A DNA stretch of 41,110 nt from Streptomyces triticisoli (lineage in GTDB: Bacteria; Actinomycetota; Actinomycetes; Streptomycetales; Streptomycetaceae), in contig NZ_QFDQ01000023.1 of the NCBI RefSeq assembly GCF_003270085.1, forward strand, positions 1 to 41,110, read 5' to 3'. The notes under the pieces were generated by a model. It saw only the letters and a program-made list of their open reading frames with translations. It ran no database searches and had not been told where the DNA came from. Shown one piece after another: positions 26,299 through 35,350 of the stretch. Made by a program: the position numbers and the translations under genes. Every line of letters begins with the position of its first letter. Positions within the stretch are counted from its first letter, which is position 1.

Positions 26299-27495
26299 AT
26301 GGAACATCGATTGATCGGCGCCATCGAGACAGCGCTCGGATGGAGCGGAGCGGAGGAGCTGGGTAAGGGCTTCGTGCGGGGGAGTATGGACGATCCCGCA
26401 CTCGTCTCCCGCCTTCTGACTCCGAACCGCCTGCTCGACATCGCGATGCGCAGGAGCCTCAACCGCCCGCAGTTCCGGTGCTTCCAGAAGGGCGAGGAGG
26501 TGCACCCGGCCGTCTACTACACCGACAGCGTCAGCCCCCGGGGCCAGGGCATCCCCATGGTCAACATGCGCAGCCTCGGAAGGCTCCTGCGGGAAGGTGC
26601 GACGCTCATCCTCGACCAGGCCAACGTCTTCGATCCGACGATGGAGGTCGCGTGCCGGGCGTTGCAGTGGTGGTCCCACGAGCGCGTGCAGGTCAACGCA
26701 TACCTGACGACGAACGACGCCGACGGCTTCCCCCTGCACTGGGACGATCACGACGTCGTGATCGTGCAGCTCGCGGGCGAGAAGGAGTGGGAGGTGCGCT
26801 CGACCTCGCGCAAGGTCCCCATGTACCGGGACTCCGACCCCAACAACACCCCGAGCGACGAGATCATCTGGTACGGCCTCCTGAAGGCCGGCGACGTCAT
26901 GCACATCCCCCGAGGACACTGGCATCAGGCGACCCGGACCGGCAGCGGCTCGGGAAAGAGCCTTCACGTCACGTTCGGCATCACCAAACGCACCGGAGCG
27001 AGCTGGCTCGCCTGGCTGGCCGACTGGTGCCGCGAACACGAGATCTTTCGGCACGACCTGGACCGCCGGCACGGACCCGACAGCGAGGCCCTGACCGAGG
27101 CCGCCACCACGCTGGTCGGCGAACGCTCCCCGGCCGACTTCCTGACCGCGTACGAGCAGGAGACGGCGCTGCCGCGCCACGTGCCGTTCCTCGACATCCT
27201 CGGGCCGCTCGACGGCGTGGTGTGCACCACCCACTTCCCTCCCCGGGTCCTGGAGAACGGGGAGACCGTCGACGTGGTGGCCGCAGGGAAGAAGCTCACC
27301 CTCACGGTCAAGGCCCTGCCCGCGCTGCGGATGCTGCTGAGCGGCAGGCCGGTCCCGCTGGAGCGGGCCGCGGCCGTCGTCGGGGCCGAAGTGACGGAGC
27401 TGGCCGAGATCCTGGTGAAGGAGGAGCTGTGCGCGGTGCTGACACCCGAGTTGTCCTCGGGCTACACCGGTCTCGTCACGAGCGCCGTCTCCTGA
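26299..27495 (+). CDS. Cupin_4 / JmjC-type Fe(II)/2-oxoglutarate oxygenase
   Basis: 398 aa. Metal ligands of the cupin core are H147-x-D149 (FPLHWDDHDVVIVQL) and H207 or H209 (IPRGHWHQAT). The N-terminal 140 residues precede the barrel. The C-terminal ~120 residues form a helical/winged-helix-like part (LPALRMLLSGRPVPLERAAA, then ELAEILVKEELCAVL), as in the YcfD/MINA-type ribosomal oxygenases of the Cupin_4 family, which hydroxylate Arg or His on proteins. Placed right after the 55-aa peptide, it may hydroxylate that peptide (inference). ATG 26299 has GGAGG 8 nt upstream. Its last 67 bp overlap the aldo/keto reductase gene. Confidence 0.85.
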   Translation: MEHRLIGAIETALGWSGAEELGKGFVRGSMDDPALVSRLLTPNRLLDIAMRRSLNRPQFRCFQKGEEVHPAVYYTDSVSPRGQGIPMVNMRSLGRLLREGATLILDQANVFDPTMEVACRALQWWSHERVQVNAYLTTNDADGFPLHWDDHDVVIVQLAGEKEWEVRSTSRKVPMYRDSDPNNTPSDEIIWYGLLKAGDVMHIPRGHWHQATRTGSGSGKSLHVTFGITKRTGASWLAWLADWCREHEIFRHDLDRRHGPDSEALTEAATTLVGERSPADFLTAYEQETALPRHVPFLDILGPLDGVVCTTHFPPRVLENGETVDVVAAGKKLTLTVKALPALRMLLSGRPVPLERAAAVVGAEVTELAEILVKEELCAVLTPELSSGYTGLVTSAVS

Positions 27496-28286
27496 CCGGA
27501 GCGCTCGATCTCGGTGTCACCGCGCTCGACACCAGCACCAACTACCTCGGCTTCCGCTCGCATCGGATCCTGGCGCGGACGGCCGGTGATCTGCTGCCGC
27601 AGTTCACGGTCTCCACGAAGGTCGGATACTTCCCGTGGCGGAACGGCGGGGAGCACTGCCTGGATCCCGTACGACTGCGCGCAGCTGTGGAACAGGCGGC
27701 CGGGGACCTCGGACGGGAGCCCGACCTGGTGTTCCTGCACAACCCGGAACACTCGCTCCGTGAGGGCGTTCCACATGGCCGGGACGTGCTGGCGCAGGCG
27801 TGCACCGCCCTCGACGACGCTGCGGCGAAAGGGCTGTGCACCGCCTGGGGCGTCGCTTCCTGGAACCCGTCACCGCTGCTGAACCTGATCGACCCGACCG
27901 CACCGAGGCCGTCGGTGCTCATGGTCCGCGCCGGCCTGCTGGTCGGAGCCAGAACGCTCGATGCCGCTGATGTCCTCATCAAGGCATGGGACCTGGGCGA
28001 CGGTGCGGTGTGGGGGATGAGCCCCTTCGGAGGCAGCACCAGCGCCCCGGTGTGGGCCAGGATCGACCCGCGCGTCTTCCTACGGGACAGCAGTCGGCTC
28101 TCCCGCGTGCAGGCAGCTTTTCGGGCCGCCTATCACCTCCCGCGGGTCAGCTCTGTCGCCGTGGGCACCGACGAACCCGCCCATCTGGGCGAACTCGTCG
28201 GCGCCCTGACCGGCGAGGTCGAGGAGCGGACCATCCAGGAGTATTGGAGACTCCTTCGTGACCGCTTGCAGGGTCAGCCCGCCTGA
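27429..28286 (+). CDS. Aldo/keto reductase
   Basis: 285 aa, somewhat short for the family. It is an NAD(P)H-dependent carbonyl reductase with a TIM-barrel. All four catalytic residues are recognisable: D in ALDTSTNY, Y in the same motif, K in FTVSTKVGYF and H in LVFLHNPEHS. Cofactor-binding pieces follow (GVASWNP, MSPFGGSTSAP, VAVGTDEPAHL). The start is GTG 27429, inside the end of the cupin gene, because AAGGAGGAG (27418-27426) precedes it and it restores the typical first strand RVVLGLHRSRHERRLLTGAL; starting after the cupin stop would remove that strand. The 67-bp overlap implies tight coupling with the oxygenase, so both probably act on one substrate in turn, for example oxidation and then reduction of a side-chain carbonyl (inference). 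It converges with the kinase-fold gene, overlapping it by 13 bp. Confidence 0.85.
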   Translation: MRGADTRVVLGLHRSRHERRLLTGALDLGVTALDTSTNYLGFRSHRILARTAGDLLPQFTVSTKVGYFPWRNGGEHCLDPVRLRAAVEQAAGDLGREPDLVFLHNPEHSLREGVPHGRDVLAQACTALDDAAAKGLCTAWGVASWNPSPLLNLIDPTAPRPSVLMVRAGLLVGARTLDAADVLIKAWDLGDGAVWGMSPFGGSTSAPVWARIDPRVFLRDSSRLSRVQAAFRAAYHLPRVSSVAVGTDEPAHLGELVGALTGEVEERTIQEYWRLLRDRLQGQPA

Positions 28287-29131
28287 AGCTCCTCGATGAC
28301 CTGCTCGGCCATGCGTCGCGCGGGTTCCAGCCGAGGGTCCTCCGGATGTGCGTACGGCCCGAGGATCTTCGAGCAGACGAACAGCGTCATCAGCTTGCCG
28401 TCCCGGCTCTCGAAGTCGCGTCGGCGCTCCTGCCGTACGCGATCGGCCAGAGCGGGGACGGCAAGCGAACTCGCCCACAGTGAGGCGGAGTCCAGCCCCT
28501 GCGGTGCGTTCCCCCAGTCCTCCCAGTCGAAGAGGCTGAACACCGGAGCGGTCACGTTGGCCCAGTTCAGGTCCGCGTGGGCCGGCACCCATCGCTGGAC
28601 GGTCGTATCGAAGCCGCCGGAGAAGGCACCTCGGATGGACTCGGTGACCAGTTCCTGGGTGATGGTGTCGGTGTCCGGTGTGGCGACCCGCCTCGTCCTG
28701 TGAGCCGCCAGCGCGTCCAGCGAGGCGTTCAACGCCTCCCACCACTCATTCGGCAGTTCCGGGGCTTTGCTCAAGACGGCGCTTCCGACGGGAGCGGCCG
28801 GCAGGAGGCCGGTTTCGTCGGCCCGCCACATCACCGGTCCGTCCGCGTCCCGCCAGACCACACATCCTTGCCATGTCGGTTGGGCGACGCCTTCCAGACG
28901 GGCGGCACACTCGGTGCCGTTCCACCCTTGATCGGCGATCTTGTCGGGCGAGCGCCGCTCGACCCGGACCCAGGTATCGCGGTCTGTCCGGGCTCCCACA
29001 GACCGGCGTTTGCGCACTACCGTACCCGGGAGCAGGCGCACCTGGAGAGACCGCGCGACGCGATCAAGAACCTCGTCAACCGGCTGCACCCGTAGGTCAA
29101 CAGCCTGCCCCGTGGAGACCGAGAGCGTCAT
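28274..29131 (-). CDS. Aminoglycoside-phosphotransferase-fold kinase
   Basis: 285 aa. APH-type kinase: the catalytic loop is HADLNWANV (H-x-D-x4-N) and the metal-binding motif FSLFDWEDWG replaces DFG, both typical of small-molecule phosphotransferases. The N-lobe Lys is less clear. The helical C-lobe ends with ARRMAEQVIEELQAG. The substrate is unknown. ATG 29131 (MTLSVSTGQAVDL) is preferred; it has no ribosome site but TACGGT lies 7 nt upstream, so the message may be leaderless. A longer reading starts at 29203. It converges on the aldo/keto reductase gene with a 13-bp tail overlap. It may belong functionally to the peptide locus, since APH-fold kinases act in class V lanthipeptide assembly, but the opposite strand argues for caution. 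Confidence 0.8.
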   Translation of the reverse strand: MTLSVSTGQAVDLRVQPVDEVLDRVARSLQVRLLPGTVVRKRRSVGARTDRDTWVRVERRSPDKIADQGWNGTECAARLEGVAQPTWQGCVVWRDADGPVMWRADETGLLPAAPVGSAVLSKAPELPNEWWEALNASLDALAAHRTRRVATPDTDTITQELVTESIRGAFSGGFDTTVQRWVPAHADLNWANVTAPVFSLFDWEDWGNAPQGLDSASLWASSLAVPALADRVRQERRRDFESRDGKLMTLFVCSKILGPYAHPEDPRLEPARRMAEQVIEELQAG

Positions 29132-29301
29132 ACACGCGACCGTAGCAGCGGGGCGGCGGGAGACAGTCCGACACGAGGAACCGGCGGCAACCGTCAGCTG
29201 CATCCATCCAGCACCTCACAGGACGGCGGCCCACATGAGCCTGTTCACCGGAACCACCAGGTAATACCGCCAGTTCCGCTCCGGCATCCCCGAAGACGTC
29301 G

Positions 29302-30086
29302 GCGCGGTCATCGACAGGCCGGGCCCAGACCGACGCACGCCGAGGCGAGTTCGTCGATCCACGCGACGGAGCCTTCTCCCTCAAGGACTACGGCTCGGCC
29401 CACTGGTGGCCCACCCAGAGCGGTGACCCGTCCACCCTGGAGCGCATCGAACAGCGGGTACGTCGGCACATCGTCCCCCACCTTGGCGCGCTGCCGCTCA
29501 ACAGCGTCGGAACGGAAGCGCTGCGGAGCTGGAAGAAGCGGTTGGAGAAGGACCTCGGTCCCACCTCCATCCGGCTCGTCTGGGCAACGCTGTCCGGCAT
29601 CCTGCAGGCGGCCGTCGAAGACCGCCGGCTCGCACGCAACCCCTGCCGCGCCAGTACGGTTCGACCTCCGGCAGCCGCTCCCGGTCGGGTCGAAGCGTGG
29701 CCGCCGGAGCGAGTGCTCGCGGTGCGTGCCGCTCTGCCGGAGCGCTACTGAGTCCTCATCGAGATCGGTGCGGGACTCGGGCTTTGGCCCGGAACTACTT
29801 CAACTCCTACGTCTGGAAGCCCGCTCTGGCCGAGGCCGGCGTGATCGCCCCGCTGGAAGAGAGCGCTCCGGACGGAGCCCGCGTGCGGGAGCCCTCGCGA
29901 GAGCACGGCTACCACGCCCTGCGGCACTTCTACGCCTCCGAGCAGTTGGAGGCCGGCGAGTCGGTCGTCTCCCTGGCTCGGTGGCTCGGCCACTCGGACC
30001 CCGGGTTCACGCTCCGGAAGTACGCCCACTTCCTGCCCCGCGCGGGCGCACGTGGCAGCGCCGCCATAGACGCCGTCTTCGGGTAG
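29302..30086 (+). pseudogene. int: Tyrosine-recombinase (integrase) pseudogene
   Basis: The first part reads as an integrase N-terminus: TDARRGEFVDPRDGAFSLKD, a core-binding domain with STLERIEQRVRRHIVPHLGA and SIRLVWATLSGILQAAVEDR, up to LPERY. A TGA at 29749-29751 then interrupts where family members have Arg (ERYRVL), a probable CGA to TGA change, after which VLIEIGAGLGL is still readable. The box I region with the first catalytic Arg is deleted and the frame changes at about 29783; the C-terminal domain continues in another frame with HGYHALRHFYASEQLEAGE (H-x-x-R) and WLGHSDPGFTLRKYAHFLP (His and Tyr nucleophile). So the enzyme is dead: a nonsense codon, an internal deletion and a frame change. 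It is of the type carried by actinobacterial integrative elements and marks the right edge of the accessory region. Confidence 0.85.
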
Positions 30087-30122
30087 CTCCCGGGCGACCG
30101 GGAACAGCCCGGCCCCGACCCA

Positions 30123-30144
30123 AAGTCCCAGAGAAGTCCCAGAG
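30123..30144 (+). repeat. Two tandem 11-bp repeats after the integrase relic
   Basis: AAGTCCCAGAG occurs twice back to back, 36 bp after the integrase pseudogene end. Short direct repeats just downstream of an integrase gene are often arm-type integrase binding sites near attP/attR. I see no tRNA fragment beside them, so the attachment site itself is not identified. Confidence 0.5.
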
Positions 30145-30146
30145 GC

Positions 30147-30201
30147 GCCGCCGCACCCCTTCCAGACCCGCATTCGTGCAGGTCACATAGGGTGCGGCGG
30201 C
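30147..30201. terminator. Long-loop hairpin, terminator candidate for HTH-murA
   Basis: GCCGCCGCACCC (30147-30158) pairs with GGGTGCGGCGGC (30190-30201), 12 perfect pairs around a 31-nt loop. It lies 10 bp past the stop of the minus-strand murA gene and after the integrase relic, so it could stop transcription from both sides. Confidence 0.5.
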
Positions 30202-30210
30202 AGCCGTCGG

Positions 30211-31740
30211 TCAGATGTCCCGGAAGATCTCGATCTGCGCCCCGATCAAGTTCAGCCGTTCCGCGAGGTCCTCGTAACCCCGGTTGATGACGTACACGTT
30301 GCGCAGCACCGACGTGCCCTCCGCGGCCATCATGGCCAGCAGGACGACCACGGCGGGGCGCAGGGCCGGCGGGCACATCATCTCGGCGGCGCGCCAGCGG
30401 GTGGGGCCCTCGACCAACACCCGGTGGGGGTCGAGGAGTTGCAGGCGACCGCCCAGGCGGTTGAGGTCGGTCAGGTAGATCGCGCGGTTGTCGTAGACCC
30501 AGTCGTGGATCAGCGTCTTGCCCTGCGCGGAGGCCGCGATCGCCGCGAAGAAGGGGACGTTGTCGATGTTCAGGCCGGGGAACGGCATCGGGTGGATCTT
30601 GTCGATGGGCGCCTCCAGCTTGGAGGGGCGCACGGTGAGGTCCACCAGGCGGGTGCGGCCGTTGTCCGCGACGTACTCGGGCGTACGGTCGTGGTCGAGG
30701 CCCATCTCCTCCAGGACCGCCAGCTCGATCTCTAGGAACTCGATCGGCACCCGGCGGACCGTCAGCTCGGACTCGGTGACGACCGCGGCGGCCAGCAGGC
30801 TCATCGCCTCCACCGGGTCCTCGGAGGGGGAGTAGTCCACGTCGGTGTCGATGACCGGCACGCCGTGCACGGTGAGCGTGGTGGTGCCGATGCCCTCGAC
30901 CCGCACGCCGAGCGCCTCCAGGAAGAAGCACAGGTCCTGGACCATGTAGTTGGAGGAGGCGTTGCGGATGACGGTCACCCCGTCGTGGCGGGCCGCCGCC
31001 AGCAGCGCGTTCTCGGTCACCGTGTCGCCGCGCTCGGTCAGGACGATCGGGCGGTCCGGGCGGACGGCGCGGTCCACCACGGCGTGGTACTGGCCCTCGG
31101 TGGCGGTGATGTCCAGCCCGAACCGGCGCAGCGCGATCATGTGCGGCTCGATGGAGCGCGTGCCGAGGTCGCAGCCGCCCGCGTACGGCAGCTTGAAGTG
31201 GTCCATGAGGTGCAGCAGCGGCCCGAAGAACATGATGATGGACCGGGTGCGCACGGCGGCCTCGGCGTCGATCGCGCCCATGTCGAGGTCGGCCGGCGGC
31301 ACGATCTCCAGGTCGGTGCCGTCGTTGATCCAGCGGGTGCGCACGCCGATGGAGTTCAGCACCTCCAGCAGGCGGTACACCTCCTCGATCCGGGCCACCC
31401 GGCGCAGCACCGTGCGCCCCTGGTTGAGCAGTGAGGCGCACAGCAGGGCCACGCACGCGTTCTTGCTCGTCTTCACATCGATGGCACCGGACAGGCGGCG
31501 TCCGCCCACCACCCGCAGGTGCATCGGGCCCGCGTAGCCCAGGGATACGATCTCACTGTCCAGGGCTTCACCGATTCGGGCGATCATCTCAAGGCTGATG
31601 TTCTGGTTGCCGCGCTCGATGCGGTTGACGGCGCTCTGGCTGGTGCCGAGCGCTTCGGCCAGCTGCGCCTGTGTCCAGCCTCTGTGCTGCCGGGCGTCGC
31701 GGATGAGCTGGCCGATGCGTACGAGGTAGTCGTCTGCCAT
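30211..31740 (-). CDS. UDP-GlcNAc 1-carboxyvinyltransferase (MurA) fused to an XRE HTH domain
   Basis: 509 aa: residues 1-68 are an XRE helix-turn-helix (GWTQAQLAEALGTSQSAVNR, then IERGNQNISLEMIARIGEAL), and 72-509 a full EPSP/MurA fold. MurA transfers enolpyruvate from PEP to UDP-GlcNAc, the first committed step of peptidoglycan synthesis. K93-N94 (TSKNACVALL) and C190 (AGGCDLGTRSIEPH, equivalent to E. coli Cys115, the fosfomycin target) are present. Streptomyces carry such a second MurA-like gene next to aconitase (SCO5998/SCO5999 in S. coelicolor, from memory). The fusion suggests an enzyme that also binds DNA. A palindrome, ATCTCAGATATGAGAT, lies 13 bp before the ATG and could be its own operator. 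No ribosome site is seen and the message may be nearly leaderless. Confidence 0.9.
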   Translation of the reverse strand: MADDYLVRIGQLIRDARQHRGWTQAQLAEALGTSQSAVNRIERGNQNISLEMIARIGEALDSEIVSLGYAGPMHLRVVGGRRLSGAIDVKTSKNACVALLCASLLNQGRTVLRRVARIEEVYRLLEVLNSIGVRTRWINDGTDLEIVPPADLDMGAIDAEAAVRTRSIIMFFGPLLHLMDHFKLPYAGGCDLGTRSIEPHMIALRRFGLDITATEGQYHAVVDRAVRPDRPIVLTERGDTVTENALLAAARHDGVTVIRNASSNYMVQDLCFFLEALGVRVEGIGTTTLTVHGVPVIDTDVDYSPSEDPVEAMSLLAAAVVTESELTVRRVPIEFLEIELAVLEEMGLDHDRTPEYVADNGRTRLVDLTVRPSKLEAPIDKIHPMPFPGLNIDNVPFFAAIAASAQGKTLIHDWVYDNRAIYLTDLNRLGGRLQLLDPHRVLVEGPTRWRAAEMMCPPALRPAVVVLLAMMAAEGTSVLRNVYVINRGYEDLAERLNLIGAQIEIFRDI

Positions 31741-31752
31741 GGGGTTGAGGTT

Positions 31753-31768
31753 ATCTCAGATATGAGAT
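31753..31768. promoter_or_regulatory. Palindrome in HTH-murA promoter
   Basis: ATCTCA-GATA-TGAGAT, preceded on the plus strand by GGTT. The aconitase promoter has ATCTCGA-CA-TCGAGAT at 32237-32252, also preceded by GGTT. Both fit GGTT-ATCTC-N6-GAGAT with identical spacing, so one protein may bind both; the HTH of the MurA fusion or a MarR protein such as TamR are candidates. Confidence 0.55.
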
Positions 31769-31804
31769 GGCGCCTCTTGGGGGGTCCATTCGGGTGATGC
31801 ACTG

Positions 31805-32002
31805 TCAGTGACGCTTGCCCCTACGGGTTCGACGCCACCCGAAAGGTCCGGGCAAATCCATCGATGTCGTACGGCGTCCCGTGCTGCTGTGGGTGTACCG
31901 CGGCCCGTGCTTTCCGCCGGTGGTGAACGACCAGGAGCGCTTGTTGATGTTCAGGCGCACTCCCGGAAGGATCCGGAAGCTCTTGCGGAACGTGAGCGGC
32001 AT
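31805..32002 (-). CDS. DUF4236 small protein
   Basis: 65 aa. It matches the DUF4236 pattern: starts MPLTFRKSFRILPGVRLNIN, has a short basic beta-rich core (KRSWSFTTGGKHGPRYTHSS, then TGRRTTSMDLPG) and an Arg/Lys-rich end. The function is unknown. ATG 32002 has a strong ribosome site (GGGAGGAGG, about 5 nt upstream). It lies between HTH-murA and acnA, on the same strand as murA, and is a real gene despite its size because of the family match and ribosome site. Confidence 0.85.
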   Translation of the reverse strand: MPLTFRKSFRILPGVRLNINKRSWSFTTGGKHGPRYTHSSTGRRTTSMDLPGPFGWRRTRRGKRH

Positions 32003-32207
32003 GGGGTCCTCCTCCCGAAGTCGGTCCAGCAGTACCCGTCGCGTTCACTGCCAGTTCCCCTCCGGATACCCCGACTTGGCGTACTGATGGGTGAGGGTGC
32101 CGAGTTGAGCCGGGCCGGGCGCGGCGCCCCGTCCTCCGCGCGGCGTGGCATCGCCGTACGGTCCCGGCCCTCCCGTCGGCGCACCGCGCCCAATCCGCGC
32201 CCGCACA

Positions 32208-32252
32208 TGACCATTGCGCCCCCATGTACTAGGGTTATCTCGACATCGAGAT
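32208..32252 (+). promoter_or_regulatory. acnA promoter with palindromic operator
   Basis: TGACCA (32208-32213) and TAGGGT (32230-32235), 16 bp apart, form a candidate promoter. Immediately downstream, over the expected start point, lies the perfect inverted repeat ATCTCGA-CA-TCGAGAT (32237-32252). MarR-family TamR is known to bind palindromes before aconitase genes in Streptomyces; assignment here is by recall. The surrounding gap (32003-32381, about 380 bp) holds this, the iron box and no gene. Confidence 0.55.
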
Positions 32253-32294
32253 ATCTGCCAGGAGCACCGCAGCCGCCCTCCAAGTAAGGCACAC

Positions 32295-35099
<2,805 letters not shown>

Positions 35100-35112
35100 C
35101 GGATCCCCTACG

Positions 35113-35156
35113 GCACTTGGGCCGCATCCCCGGCAACGGTGGTGCGGCCCAAGTGC
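35113..35156 (+). terminator. acnA terminator
   Basis: GCACTTGGGCCGCA (35113-35126) pairs perfectly with TGCGGCCCAAGTGC (35143-35156), 14 bp around a 16-nt loop, 13 bp after the acnA stop. Confidence 0.85.
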
Positions 35157-35170
35157 TTCGGCACCAGGCG

Positions 35171-35228
35171 TTTACAGCCGCCGCCGCCCGCGCTACGTTC
35201 ACTGCCAAGTGAGGTGGGAGCGCTCCCA
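35171..35228 (+). promoter_or_regulatory. Orphan promoter with a perfect CebR box
   Basis: TTTACA (35171-35176), 17 bp, TACGTT (35194-35199) make a good promoter. Just after the expected start point comes TGGGAGCGCTCCCA (35215-35228), identical to the CebR (cellobiose/cellotriose repressor) operator known from Streptomyces. No plus-strand gene follows: a hairpin at 35293-35318 and then the 3' end of the oppositely directed GH92 gene. It may drive a short RNA of about 115 nt or be the remains of a lost cellulase-type gene. Confidence 0.7.
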
Positions 35229-35292
35229 TTCGGCGGACCGGAACCCGCCGGGTGCGGGTGGCTCCTGCCTCGCCCAGCCCGCACGACCCGGA

Positions 35293-35318
35293 GGGGCGGA
35301 CCCTTCGCGGTCCGCCCC
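35293..35318. terminator. Hairpin after the GH92 gene
   Basis: GGGGCGGACC (35293-35302) and GGTCCGCCCC (35309-35318), 10 bp with a 6-nt loop, 33 bp past the GH92 stop; it would also end RNA from the CebR-box promoter. Between it and the stop are two and a half copies of an 11-bp tandem repeat (ATGCGTGGTGC, 35324-35345). Confidence 0.7.
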
Positions 35319-35350
35319 CCGTCATGCGTGGTGCATGCGTGGTGCATGCG

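Noticed and set aside
26478..28286. 602-aa single protein covering cupin and reductase regions
   Set aside because: Its first two thirds are an Arg/Pro-rich shadow of the cupin gene; the real part starts at GTG 27429 with a strong ribosome site.
30087..30210. tRNA-derived attachment site next to the integrase relic
   Set aside because: No tRNA-like cloverleaf or T-loop (GTTCNANNC) sequence is found in the stretch.
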